DNA of 63,073 bases from an uncultured Saprospiraceae bacterium (lineage in GTDB: Bacteria > Bacteroidota > Bacteroidia > Chitinophagales > Saprospiraceae), in the NCBI GenBank assembly GCA_938015595.1, contig CALLPI010000024.1, forward strand, positions 1 through 63,073. Direction: 5' to 3'. This document shows, piece by piece, positions 1 to 8,459 of the stretch; within the stretch, counting starts at the first letter, position 1; every line of letters starts with the position of its first letter. The notes under the pieces were generated by a model. That model was not told where the DNA came from, did no database searches, and saw only the letters and a program-made list of their open reading frames with translations. The translations under genes were made by a program, and so were the position numbers.

Positions 1-1566
1 CTGGCGCACCACTTCGCCCACCAGGGCGTGCGGTCGGTATCCGCTGCCGTCGAGGAACTCGACCCAGCCGCCACTTGCCAGCCGGGTAATTTGTTGGGAG
101 AACTGCTCGGCAGCCTCGGGGTCATTGGCTTCATCAATGCCAAAGATGGGCTGCAGCAGGCGCATGGGCATCCAGTCGCTGGGCAAGATGGCGAGGCGCA
201 GCAGCAAGGTTTGCTGCTCGGGGTCGAGTTGGGCGAGGTCGAAGAGCCGCTCGAGGATTTGGCTCGGCGTGCCCGCGGCGCCCTGCCACTCCACTTCGAC
301 GGCATCGGTGCGGGGTAGCCCGAGTATGCCCCGCTCGGAGAGCTGCTCGACGAGTCTGCTCAGGTTGTCATCTTTGCCTTCGCTGTGGCGCACGCGCAGG
401 TGCTTGGCGAGCATTTCGGTGAGCAAGGCGTGGTATTGGATGCGGGCGAGGAGTCGGCGCAGCAGCGCGCGGTCGGCATCGGTGGCAAGTTCCGGGTCGC
501 CGAGCCACAGGGTGAGGAACAGATTTTCGGCAAATTCAGCGGGCAGCGCGGGCACTCTCAGCACCTGCCGGAAGCCCGATTTTTCGTCGCGAGAGGCGAT
601 AAAGCAAGTCCAACGGCGGAGCTTCTTCTCAAAACATGAGTGGTACTGGCGGAGTTGGGCATGCTCGTTGGCGTTGTCGAGCAGCAGCAGCCCGCTGCGC
701 CCTTCGGCAGCGAGGGCATCGGTCAGGAGGTCGAGTTTTTGTTCGGCAGTCAAGTCGTCGCGCCAGCGGGGCATTGCCGGGCGCAGGCGGTCAATCAAGT
801 CGAAATTACCGGCAAATACTTCGGCGATGGTTTGCCCTACTCCGCAAAACAACCAGACGACGCGCGGAAAATCGGCGCCGTGCTGCTGGTAAAACTTCGC
901 CAAGACGCTGGATTTGCCCGCGCCGCCTTGCCCCACCAGCACGGCTGCTTTGTTGTCGCTGTCGGAGATTTTTTTGAGCTGGGCAATCAGTTCAGCGCGG
1001 CTATCCGCCATCAGTTCGGGCGGCTGGGGCGGCTCTTGGGTTAAAATTTTGGTCTGCCAGAGCGCGGCGAGGGGGTCGCTGGGCGAGGCTTTGAAGTTTT
1101 GGGAAAGATAAAGGTGCAGGTCGCTTTTGAATTTATTTTCAAAGGCTGTGAGGTCTTGGTATGCTACGCACAGGATTTTATTTTCCTTTTCGATGGCTTC
1201 TTTGAGCTCCAACACCTCGCCGTAGCGTTCATTTTCCGCTCGGGCATTAGGACTAAATCCCTTTTTGAAATAGACAAAAACTTTGGGGCAGAGTTCCTGG
1301 GCGAGTTTCAACTCTTCCAACGTGAACGCGCCCACTTTGGAGTAGAAGAGCACAAAAACGATTTGGCACGCTTTCAGCTTGGGGTTGATGTCGTCTTGAA
1401 TGCGCGCTCCGCTGGCGGAGCCGCTGGGCAAGTCCGTCTCCCACTCGACGATTTCGAGTTTCAGGTACGGGTGGCTTTTGCCTACTTCTTCTTTAAATTT
1501 AAAGACGGCTTCGCGTTCTTCTTTCAGTTCGGAGGAGGAGGCGATGAAGATTTTAACGGTTTGCAT
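1..1566 (-). CDS. STAND/NB-ARC NTPase with TIR-like or DUF4062-like N-terminal domain, C-terminus outside window
   Basis: The minus strand is open from the ATG at 1566 to the first base, giving 522 residues with no stop, so the gene is cut by the window edge. Residues 1-105 form an alpha/beta domain opening KIFIASSSELKEERE, like the DUF4062/TIR-like sensors or effectors at the N-terminus of many STAND proteins. A P-loop GQGGAGKS lies at 212-219, a Walker B-like GLLLLDN at 292-298, and an IASRD (NB-ARC RNBS-B-like) motif at 323-327. A winged-helix-like stretch (LRLAILP) follows near 460. STAND proteins act as signal-triggered oligomerising switches; in bacteria many serve in phage defence or regulated death. 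The missing part would normally hold TPR, WD40 or other sensor repeats. The STAND call is firm; the defence role is inference. Long plus-strand frames here are antisense shadows. Confidence 0.85.
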   Translation of the reverse strand, partial: MQTVKIFIASSSELKEEREAVFKFKEEVGKSHPYLKLEIVEWETDLPSGSASGARIQDDINPKLKACQIVFVLFYSKVGAFTLEELKLAQELCPKVFVYFKKGFSPNARAENERYGEVLELKEAIEKENKILCVAYQDLTAFENKFKSDLHLYLSQNFKASPSDPLAALWQTKILTQEPPQPPELMADSRAELIAQLKKISDSDNKAAVLVGQGGAGKSSVLAKFYQQHGADFPRVVWLFCGVGQTIAEVFAGNFDLIDRLRPAMPRWRDDLTAEQKLDLLTDALAAEGRSGLLLLDNANEHAQLRQYHSCFEKKLRRWTCFIASRDEKSGFRQVLRVPALPAEFAENLFLTLWLGDPELATDADRALLRRLLARIQYHALLTEMLAKHLRVRHSEGKDDNLSRLVEQLSERGILGLPRTDAVEVEWQGAAGTPSQILERLFDLAQLDPEQQTLLLRLAILPSDWMPMRLLQPIFGIDEANDPEAAEQFSQQITRLASGGWVEFLDGSGYRPHALVGEVVRQ

Positions 1567-1887
1567 GCTTGCGCTGGGTTCATTTTACGGCAAAAGTAAT
1601 TTAAAAAAATTTTTGCCGGCTGATAGGCCATAAAAAATTTCGGGTATTGCGGCAGCTTCCAACGCATCGCTTTGGCGGGCCTGGTGCCGTCAGCCACAAG
1701 CAGGGTCAGCCCTGAAGGGCTTCTCAAGGAGTACGGAACGCAAGATTACAAACGGAGCCTGGCCTAACGCCCTTCAAACACCATACAGCCCGAAGCCCGA
1801 CGCATCGTCGCATAGGTCCGGCTAATTTTGATTAGCATACAATAGCTATTTAAGCAACTTTTATCCAATATAATGGAGTGGGGAGGC
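1567..1887. other. Intergenic region, about 320 bp, no gene recognised
   Basis: No convincing coding frame. It holds the upstream region of the minus-strand STAND gene and the 3' side of the DUF2256 gene. A short hairpin, GCTAAT-TTTG-ATTAGC, lies at 1821-1836. Nothing else was recognised. Confidence 0.5.
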
Positions 1888-2058
1888 CTATCGTGCTAAC
1901 TTCTCGCTGGGAGGCAGCAGCTTTTTGTAGCGGCGGCATCGTTCGCTGCAGTATTTGACATCGTGCCACACTTTTTCCCATTTTTTACGCCAGGCGAAGG
2001 GGCGCCCGCAGGTTAGGCAAATTTTTTGCGGAAGGTCGGATTTTTTGTGCGCAGCCAT
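1888..2058 (-). CDS. DUF2256 family small zinc-ribbon-like protein (56 aa)
   Basis: A short minus-strand gene read by eye. The translation runs from ATG at 2058 to TAG at 1888 and contains KICLTCGRPFAWRKKWEKVW followed by KYCSERCRR, the hallmark of DUF2256. Its two CxxC-like pairs (CLTC and CSERC) should bind one zinc. The family is about 50 residues long, so this copy is full length. It lies 14 nt downstream of the SDR gene on the same strand, so the two are probably cotranscribed. DUF2256 genes are often found near photolyase/cryptochrome and SDR genes (from general knowledge, not checked here); a photolyase lies 19 kb away. The molecular function is unknown. Confidence 0.85.
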   Translation of the reverse strand: MAAHKKSDLPQKICLTCGRPFAWRKKWEKVWHDVKYCSERCRRYKKLLPPSEKLAR

Positions 2059-2072
2059 ACAGGTACGTGTTT

Positions 2073-2771
2073 CTATACCTTAAGTGAAGACATACCGCCG
2101 TCGGCATGAAATATCTGGCCGCTAATCCAGCCTGCCTGGGGCGAGAGCAAAAATGCCGCCAAATGAGCAATGTCTTGCGGAGTGCCTATTCTGCGCAAGG
2201 GGTGGCGCTGGGCGTTGGCCGTGCGTTTTTCGTCAGTATTGAGGAGGTTGGCAGCCAGCGGGGTATCAGTAATGGAAGGTGCAATGGCATTTACCCGGAT
2301 GTGTGGGGCCAGTTCGGCTGCCAGCGCGCGGGTGAGGCCTTCTATGGCACCTTTGGAAGCCGATACCAGGGAGTGAAAACTGAATCCTGTTTGCACCGCC
2401 ACAGTAGAGAATAGTACCACTGAGGCTTGCCCAGCTTGCTTGAGCGCAGGCAGGGCAGCCTGGAGCACTTTGACGGCGCCAAGCACTTGTAGCTGATAGT
2501 CGGCTAGGAAGTCTTCAGGCTTAATGCGGGCAAATGGCTTGAGCGTGATGCTACCAGGGCAGTAGGCTATGCCATGTAGCACGCTGGGTAAGAAGTTGAA
2601 ATCAGGCGCTGGATCAGTAGCATCCAAAGCGTGCCACGAAATACCGCCAGACAAAGTGCCCGGTGGGTGGCGATGCCAGGTGGCATATACCTGATGTCCC
2701 TGTGCAATCAGTTGTTGGGCCAGTTGCGCACCAATGCCCGAGGAGGCTCCCACAATGAGATAATTGTTCAA
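2073..2771 (-). CDS. SDR family oxidoreductase lacking the canonical catalytic tyrosine
   Basis: A Rossmann protein of 232 residues with the NAD(P)-binding signature VGASSGIG near the N-terminus, an S-T-V-A-V stretch at the usual catalytic serine, and IRVNAIAPS after the active site. Where classical SDRs have YxxxK this protein reads VSASK, so the tyrosine is absent; that is a feature of a divergent SDR subgroup with CPGSI and LKPF motifs. The start chosen is TTG at 2771, directly before NNYLIVGASSGIG. The upstream ATGs would place the N-terminus inside a dispersed DNA repeat, which is unlikely. The DUF2256 gene follows on the same strand. The substrate is unknown, and activity may be altered or lost. 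Confidence 0.8.
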   Translation of the reverse strand: MNNYLIVGASSGIGAQLAQQLIAQGHQVYATWHRHPPGTLSGGISWHALDATDPAPDFNFLPSVLHGIAYCPGSITLKPFARIKPEDFLADYQLQVLGAVKVLQAALPALKQAGQASVVLFSTVAVQTGFSFHSLVSASKGAIEGLTRALAAELAPHIRVNAIAPSITDTPLAANLLNTDEKRTANAQRHPLRRIGTPQDIAHLAAFLLSPQAGWISGQIFHADGGMSSLKV

Positions 2772-2794
2772 AGCAGATACTGTTTTTAATTTTA

Positions 2795-2862
2795 TATTTC
2801 GACTCGCCAGGTTTTGTGCGCAACATACGCGAATCATGCACAAAACTTGGCATTGCTCAGTA
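2795..2862 (+). repeat. 68-bp dispersed hairpin repeat, copy A
   Basis: Left arm GCCAGGTTTTGTGC (2806-2819) and right arm GCACAAAACTTGGC (2838-2851) form a 14-bp stem with one G-T wobble and an 18-nt loop. The outer flanks are TATTTCGACTC on the left and ATTGCTCAGTA on the right. It sits between the divergent SDR and pabB genes. Four further copies occur in the window, at 7465, 16985, 22744 and 41402. Confidence 0.9.
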
Positions 2863-2962
2863 CAACGCGGGCTATAACTCGGCTGAAGCGCTTTTGTTCG
2901 GAAAAATACCGCCTTTTATGAGCGGGCAAAACAAAAATTTGGATGCCTGCGTTCTGCTGCAC

Positions 2963-3934
2963 ATGATGCCAGCCAGTACAATAGCTCGCATGAACGAACT
3001 GGGAAGCGCCGCTTGTCCGTTCTTCTTTGCCGTAAGTTTTGAAGGCGATGAGGCCGTAGTGTACACTGAAGCGGAGCAGCAAGCGCGAGGCCTCGCATTC
3101 CAGATGGGGGCACTCACTGGGCACCAGGCTGAGGGCGTCATGGCTGCCCCGCCTGCCATGCAGTTACACCCGGTTTCGTACAGGCAGTACCTGAAGGCTT
3201 TTCGGCTGGTGCAGGAGCAGTTGGGGGCTGGCAATTCGTATTTGGTCAATCTCACTTTTCCAACCAGGGTAGAAACCACGTGGAGCCTGGAAGGGCTCTA
3301 TGCGCTGAGCCGGGCACCATTCAAACTGCTGTGGCCGGGGCGGTTTGCCGTATTTTCGCCAGAGCGGTTTGTGCGCATAGCTGAGGGTATTATCACTACT
3401 TGCCCCATGAAAGGCACCATAGATGCCAGCTTGCCTGACGCCGAGGTGCAATTGCTGACCGACCGCAAGGAACTGGCCGAGCATGCCACTGTAGTGGACT
3501 TGCTGCGCAACGACCTCAGCCAGGTGGCCAAGCATGTACGCGTGACTCGTTTCAGGTATGTGGACTGCATCAGCACCAATCGCAAAAACCTGCTGCAGGT
3601 GAGTTCCGAAATCACGGGGCAATTGCCCGGCGATTATCGCAGTCACCTGGGCGACATACTGGCTGCTTTGCTTCCGGCTGGCTCGGTGAGCGGTGCACCC
3701 AAGCGGAAAACGCTGGACATCATACGCGCCGCCGAGGGTGTGCCGCGGGGGTTCTATACTGGCGTATTTGGCTACTTTGACGGGCAAAGCCTCGACAGCG
3801 CTGTGATGATTCGCTTCCTGGAGCAGCGGCCCGACGGGCTGTACTTCCGCAGTGGCGGGGGCGTCACGGTGTTCAGCGACCCCAAGCGCGAGTATCAGGA
3901 ACTGTTGGACAAAGTATATATCCCTGCTGGATAG
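2963..3934 (+). CDS. pabB: Aminodeoxychorismate synthase component I (PabB)
   Basis: Converts chorismate with ammonia or glutamine to 4-amino-4-deoxychorismate for folate synthesis, in the cytoplasm. The protein is a single chorismate-binding domain of about 323 residues: it has the CPMKGTI block, the HATVVDLLRNDLSQV block, SVSGAPKRKTLDII, and the C-terminal FRSGGGVTVFSDP. It lacks the long N-terminal half of proteobacterial PabB, as is usual for the short Bacteroidota form. The frame is open from 2816, but that extension lies in repeat copy A. ATG 2963 keeps the conserved TIARMNELG start of the family; ATG 2990 is the alternative. No pabA or pabC is adjacent. The next gene is convergent, 15 nt downstream. 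Confidence 0.9.
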   Translation: MMPASTIARMNELGSAACPFFFAVSFEGDEAVVYTEAEQQARGLAFQMGALTGHQAEGVMAAPPAMQLHPVSYRQYLKAFRLVQEQLGAGNSYLVNLTFPTRVETTWSLEGLYALSRAPFKLLWPGRFAVFSPERFVRIAEGIITTCPMKGTIDASLPDAEVQLLTDRKELAEHATVVDLLRNDLSQVAKHVRVTRFRYVDCISTNRKNLLQVSSEITGQLPGDYRSHLGDILAALLPAGSVSGAPKRKTLDIIRAAEGVPRGFYTGVFGYFDGQSLDSAVMIRFLEQRPDGLYFRSGGGVTVFSDPKREYQELLDKVYIPAG

Positions 3935-3949
3935 CCGCCCCTCCCCTGT

Positions 3950-5902
3950 TCAATGGCTTTCCACCACTACACCCACAACCATTTTGGGGTCGTACTGCCC
4001 AGTAATGACCGGCGATTGCAACATGCCAGTGTAAGCCCGCACCTGTACATACACGTATTCGTACAACTCCTGTATGGTGACCATCAGATCGCTATTGGCA
4101 TCGGCTTCGCCTTTCAGCCCGCGGATGAGGAAGTGGCTGAATACTCCTTGCCGCAACCCACTAGACTCCAGCGAGGTTTCTTCTGACTTGGAAGATAGAA
4201 ACAGTGCCGTACCGCCTTCAGCCTGTGCCAGCTGGTCGTAGAAAGTGGCAATCAACTGCGGCTGGCTGCTGCGCATGGCCAGCAGACTGCCAGAGTGGCA
4301 GGCGTCCACGATACAGAGCTTGTACTTGGCACGGCTGTGGCGCAAGGACTGGGTGATGTCTTCGTGGAGGAGTTTGTTGCCGTATCCGTCGAAGTCAAAG
4401 GGCAGAAAAGCCCCCTTGAGGCCATGGCCGGAAAAATAGGCTAGGATCATATCATTGGAGCCAGCACGGCCAAATACCTCGCGCATGGAGGCAATAATCT
4501 GATCCCTAGTGGCTGATTCGTCAATGAGAATGCGGATTTGATCGTCGGGGATGGCGCCGCCGCCCGGGCTTTTGAGAAAGGCGTAGAGGCGGTAGGCGTC
4601 GTCGTCGGTATAGCGCAGGGTAGGCATGTGGTGGTAGGCCGCTACACCGACTATGAGCGCCCAGATCTTGGGTTTGGCAGAGAGCGGAGCAGTCGGGGCG
4701 GAGTCGGCTGCGAGGGGCACTGGAGGTGATTGCCCCATCCAGACGCCGTTTTGCCAGTAGCCGTTTACGGGCGTACCGTTGTTAAGATACAAAGTGCCCT
4801 GGCCATGAAACGCCGCCTGCATCCACTGACCTTCGTATTTTTCGCCATTGGGATATACTGCTGTGCCGGTGCCGTGCGGAAGGTTGTTGGAGAACTCCCC
4901 GGTATATTTAGTGCCATTTTTATAGACGTACACGCCAACCCCGTTCTGACAGTTGCCTTGGATGCAGCCTTTGTGAGTGCTGGCTTGCGCAGATTCGGCA
5001 GCCACGAACTCCCCTTCGGCCCATTGGCCGTGCAGTTGCGTATCATCTGGGCGCACAAGGACGCCCTGGCCATGCGGCAGGCCATGCCAAAAATCGCCTT
5101 TATAGACAGCGCCATTGGCATAGCGAAAAACACCCTGGCCGTGCGGCTTGCCAGCCTGAAATGCACCTTCATAGCGGCTGCCGTCGGAGTAAGCCATGAC
5201 CCCAGCGCCGGAGACGCAGTTGCCCGACAGACAGCCAGACTGTATGTCGGCATTGTCTTCGGCGGCAGGTTTCATACGGATGAGGGCGTCCAAAAGATTG
5301 CCCTGGTCGTCCACAGGTTGGCCGCGTTCCCAACGGCCGGTGCGGCGGCTGCCGTCAGGCCATATCTTAGTGCCCGTGCCGTCAGGGAAGCGTTGTTTCC
5401 ATTCGCCCTGATAGCGGCTACCGTCGCTATAATCGCATACGCCGTAACCATGTACTTCGCCATTTTTGAATTGGCCGCTATACACTGCACCACTAGGAAA
5501 AATATAAACGCCATAGCCAGACACACAATCTCCTGATACACAACCCGTTTGTGTGTTTCTGGGCATCCATTCGCTGGTGGCTCCTCGTACTTCTTCCTGC
5601 CTGACCAGATGCCCGAGTTGCCATTGCCCTTTGATGCGGCTGCCATCGGGATAGATCATCATTCCCTTGCCGTGAATCTGGCCATTGAGCCACTCGCCCT
5701 GGTACTTGCGGCCGTCGGTGTAGGCGCAACTGCCCACACCGCTGGGCACACCATCCTTGAACAGCCCCACGTACCGGGCTCCGCTGGGAAAAACATACAC
5801 TCCGCTACCGCTCTGGCAGTTGCCAGAAAGGCACTGGCCGGCTGCGTAGTTGCCATATAGCAGGAGTAAATGCCACAGAGCAAGCGATAAACTTTTTTTC
5901 AT
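3950..5902 (-). CDS. Exported MORN-repeat protein with C-terminal caspase (peptidase C14) domain
   Basis: A protein of 650 residues. It starts with a signal peptide (about 1-22) and continues with four modules, each opening with a C-x2-G-x-C pair (C24/C29, C121/C126, C224/C229, C313/C318) and each holding three MORN repeats, 12 in all. A linker (about 391-410) precedes a caspase-fold domain starting KIWALIVGV near 412. The catalytic dyad is visible: His493 in YFSGHG and Cys535 in VDACHSG. Bacterial caspase homologues (orthocaspases) are Arg/Lys-type cysteine proteases; MORN repeats bind lipids or proteins. The signal peptide predicts a periplasmic or surface location, which is unusual for a caspase-like enzyme. 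It stands alone, convergent with pabB. The biological role is not known. Confidence 0.9.
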   Translation of the reverse strand: MKKSLSLALWHLLLLYGNYAAGQCLSGNCQSGSGVYVFPSGARYVGLFKDGVPSGVGSCAYTDGRKYQGEWLNGQIHGKGMMIYPDGSRIKGQWQLGHLVRQEEVRGATSEWMPRNTQTGCVSGDCVSGYGVYIFPSGAVYSGQFKNGEVHGYGVCDYSDGSRYQGEWKQRFPDGTGTKIWPDGSRRTGRWERGQPVDDQGNLLDALIRMKPAAEDNADIQSGCLSGNCVSGAGVMAYSDGSRYEGAFQAGKPHGQGVFRYANGAVYKGDFWHGLPHGQGVLVRPDDTQLHGQWAEGEFVAAESAQASTHKGCIQGNCQNGVGVYVYKNGTKYTGEFSNNLPHGTGTAVYPNGEKYEGQWMQAAFHGQGTLYLNNGTPVNGYWQNGVWMGQSPPVPLAADSAPTAPLSAKPKIWALIVGVAAYHHMPTLRYTDDDAYRLYAFLKSPGGGAIPDDQIRILIDESATRDQIIASMREVFGRAGSNDMILAYFSGHGLKGAFLPFDFDGYGNKLLHEDITQSLRHSRAKYKLCIVDACHSGSLLAMRSSQPQLIATFYDQLAQAEGGTALFLSSKSEETSLESSGLRQGVFSHFLIRGLKGEADANSDLMVTIQELYEYVYVQVRAYTGMLQSPVITGQYDPKMVVGVVVESH

Positions 5903-6223
5903 ACCACGTATCTATTTAAGTGGCTGCCCACACCTTGCAATGACGCAGCCCTGTTATTCTTCTATCGAATACAAATTGCAGGTTTGCGCCTTCCGCATAG
6001 AGGCAATTTTTACGTAAAAATGCACTGCACCTGAGGAGAAGGAGGCCTCCTGGTGAAAGAAACAAAGTAAATACAATCCTTATTGCGCCTGACTACCTGC
6101 AGGTGATTCTGCGCCGGTAAGCGGCGATTCTGGTTGAGCAAATGCACCAGGAAAAACGAACTTTTTTTGAAGCAGGCGTCGGCATTATGGTGTCAGTGCA
6201 ACTGCCAATGCTGCTGCAATAGC
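5903..6223. other. Intergenic region, about 320 bp, upstream of the MORN-caspase gene
   Basis: No gene was recognised. It lies between two minus-strand genes and must hold the promoter of the MORN-caspase gene. A 14-bp perfect palindrome TTTTTACGTAAAAA sits at 6007-6020, about 105 bp before that start codon, and could be an operator. No clear TAnnTTTG box was seen. Confidence 0.4.
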
Positions 6224-7366
6224 TCAATCTATCTGCACGGTCGACGACGCTAGCACTTCCTCGTAGTAGGCTTCATACTGGGGCAGTATAACTTTGAGGT
6301 CAAAACGCTTGGCTTGAGCTAGCGCTTCGGCTCGGAACTTAGCCAGGGTATCGTCGTGGCTCAAAATGGCAAGCGCATTGCGGGCCATATCTTCTACATT
6401 GCCCACCTCGCTGAGGAAGCCAGTGCGGCCATGAATGTTGACCTCCGGCAAGCCGCCTGCGTTAGAAGAGATCACAGGCACCTCGCACGCCATGGCCTCC
6501 AGTGCAGCCAGGCCGAAGCTTTCGCTTTCGGAAGGCATGACAAAGAGATCGGCAATGGCCAGTAGTTCTTCGATGGCATCTTGCTTGCCCAGGAAGCGCA
6601 CCTCGTGGCACAAGTCCATGCGGCGGCAGAGCTCCTCCAGGTTGTAGCGCTCAGGACCGTCGCCTACCAGCAGCAGTTTGGAAGGTATGCGCTCATGCAC
6701 GCGCCGAAACACTTCGATGACGTCCTCCACGCGCTTGAGTTTACGAAAATTAGAGGTATGCACAATGATGCGTTCCCCGTTGGGGGCGATGGCTTTCTTG
6801 AAGTGATCTTTGTTAGACTTAGAAAAACGGCTAAAGTCCACAAAGTTATAAATGACCCTGATATCGCGCTGAATGCGGAAGTAGTCCACGGTATCCTTGC
6901 GCAGGCTTTCAGAAACAGCCGTCACGCCGTCCGATTTGTTGATAGAAAACTCCACTACCGGGGCAAAGGCCTTATTGCTGCCAACCAGCGTAATGTCTGT
7001 ACCGTGCAATGTAGTGATGACGGGCACGTAGCGGCCTTGCGAAAGAAGTATCTTCTTGGCAATATACGCTACCGTAGCATGCGGAATGGCGTAGTGTACA
7101 TGGAGCAAGTCCAGGTTTTCAAATTTCACTACGTCCACCATTTTGCTGGCTAAGGCCGTATCGTAGGGCGGGTACTCAAAGAGCGGGTAATCCTCACCGG
7201 ATACTTCATGAAAGTACACATTTTCGTGGAAAGCCAAAAGCCGTGGTGGCCGCCGATAGGTGATGAAGTGCACCTGATGGCCGTTTCGGGCTAAGCCCAA
7301 GCCCAGTTCCGTCGCCATGACGCCGCTGCCTCCATAAGTCGGGTAACATACAATGCCTATTCTCAT
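6224..7366 (-). CDS. bshA: N-acetyl-alpha-D-glucosaminyl L-malate synthase (BshA)
   Basis: First enzyme of bacillithiol synthesis: a GT4 glycosyltransferase that joins UDP-GlcNAc to L-malate. The 380-residue length fits the family. The N-terminus MRIGIVCYPTYGGSGVMATE, the LLHVHYAIPHA block, the TLHGTDITLVG loop and the C-terminal nucleotide-sugar block MPSESESFGLAALEAMACEVP are all typical of BshA rather than generic GT4 enzymes. Bacillithiol is the main low-molecular-weight thiol in many Bacteroidota. No bshB or bshC is nearby. Dispersed repeat copy B lies about 100 bp upstream, so a promoter must sit in 7367-7464. Confidence 0.93.
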   Translation of the reverse strand: MRIGIVCYPTYGGSGVMATELGLGLARNGHQVHFITYRRPPRLLAFHENVYFHEVSGEDYPLFEYPPYDTALASKMVDVVKFENLDLLHVHYAIPHATVAYIAKKILLSQGRYVPVITTLHGTDITLVGSNKAFAPVVEFSINKSDGVTAVSESLRKDTVDYFRIQRDIRVIYNFVDFSRFSKSNKDHFKKAIAPNGERIIVHTSNFRKLKRVEDVIEVFRRVHERIPSKLLLVGDGPERYNLEELCRRMDLCHEVRFLGKQDAIEELLAIADLFVMPSESESFGLAALEAMACEVPVISSNAGGLPEVNIHGRTGFLSEVGNVEDMARNALAILSHDDTLAKFRAEALAQAKRFDLKVILPQYEAYYEEVLASSTVQID

Positions 7367-7464
7367 GGTGTAGAGGGTGATAAATCAACAATCCCTACCC
7401 ATACAGTTGCAACAGGAAAAAGGTTTAAAACAGAAGGTAAGGAACACAAAGCACACCCATACTA

Positions 7465-7533
7465 TACTTCGATTGGCCAAGTTTTGTGCACAACAATCCG
7501 CAAATCATGCACAAAACTTAGCGTTGCTCAGTA
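7465..7533 (+). repeat. 68-69-bp dispersed hairpin repeat, copy B
   Basis: Same architecture as copy A: TACTTCGATTG flank, left arm GCCAAGTTTTGTGC, loop, right arm GCACAAAACTTAGC, and flank GTTGCTCAGTA. It lies in the gap between the 3' end of the coiled-coil protein gene and the 5' side of bshA. Confidence 0.9.
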
Positions 7534-7620
7534 TAAAAGCCAGGTATGCTCCATCCGCAGGTGTGAGAATTGAAAAAACCTCCCAGCCCCACAGTCGCCA
7601 GTCTCACAGTCACCAAGTCT

Positions 7621-8286
7621 CTAAAACTGCTCCAAGCGCTTGCGTACGGCATCTACGTTTTTCTTCTGCGCATTGATTTTTTCTTCGGCAGCTTTTTGTT
7701 CTTTGAGGTTTTGGGCTATATTTTCCTCAGCTTTTTTGATGCGGGCCTGGGCGTCCTCTATTTCTTTGTGATAGCGGTTGTTATCACTTTGCAGACGTTT
7801 GAGTTCTTTTTCCAGATTGGCTAGTTCCTTTTCTTGGTTGGCGAGGTCCATGCGCACTTTTTCCTTTTGCACTTCAGTAGCGAAGCGGCGCATGAAAGCT
7901 TCGGCATCGTGATAGGCCGTTGGGTGCTGAGTGCTGTTGAGGTAGCCTTGTGGCAGTTTCACCCAAAGGGCAAAGCGCACGTCGTTGCCAGCTTTTTCGG
8001 GCAGGGCGTACAAGTTTACTGTGCCGCCGGGGTTCAAGGAAGGCACAGAAACCGCCTCGGCCAGGATTTCACCGCCGCCTTTCACCTGTTTGGTTTTGGC
8101 TTTGTAGAAGTCTTTGAGATAGTTGTTCCACACTCTGGCTACGAGCTTGTCGTCGGCTTGCGGAATTTCAATAATCAAAGCATTATGGCTGCCGAGGCTC
8201 ATGCTCTTTTCCATTTCGCGGATTTGGGCGAAAGCCGTAGAGGCCATCATCAAGAGAATGCAAGCAGTGCTGATAGTTGTTTTCAT
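7621..8286 (-). CDS. Secreted protein with C-terminal coiled coil, function unknown
   Basis: A protein of 221 residues. A clear signal peptide ends in ASTAFAQ near residue 21. An N-terminal globular part (about 22-140) contains GGGEILAEAVSVPSLNPGG and DVRFALWVKLP. From about residue 140 to 215 it is a strongly charged heptad-like coiled coil with alternating E/K/Q and L residues. It resembles small exported proteins of unknown function seen in Saprospiria; no domain name is assigned. It probably acts in the periplasm or on the outer membrane and may oligomerise through the coiled coil. It stands alone between repeat copy B and the promoter region of the DUF4143 ATPase. Confidence 0.75.
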   Translation of the reverse strand: MKTTISTACILLMMASTAFAQIREMEKSMSLGSHNALIIEIPQADDKLVARVWNNYLKDFYKAKTKQVKGGGEILAEAVSVPSLNPGGTVNLYALPEKAGNDVRFALWVKLPQGYLNSTQHPTAYHDAEAFMRRFATEVQKEKVRMDLANQEKELANLEKELKRLQSDNNRYHKEIEDAQARIKKAEENIAQNLKEQKAAEEKINAQKKNVDAVRKRLEQF

Positions 8287-8459
8287 GTCAGATTGATTTT
8301 TTGATTACAACGTGTTGGACGCAAAGTGCTGCGCTGAGTAACATCAAAGCTGGAGGCAGCGCGAGCACGGGCAGTTTTTCGTATGCAATATAAGAATACT
8401 TATTGCATCTGAGGGAATAATGACAACAAAGGTTGCAATTACAAAAAAATAACAAAACC

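Noticed and set aside
125-892. Long plus-strand open frames between 28 and 1599
   Set aside because: They are antisense to a continuous minus-strand frame with clear NB-ARC motifs; their own translations are Ser/Arg-rich without domains.
1524-1727. Minus-strand 67-codon frame upstream of the STAND gene
   Set aside because: It overlaps the STAND start in another frame and ends in a low-complexity SSSPPPPN tail.
4730-5536. Plus-strand open frame of 268 codons inside the MORN-caspase gene
   Set aside because: It is the mirror of the MORN repeats, whose GC-rich codons leave the opposite strand open; the Ala/Val-rich product has no motif.
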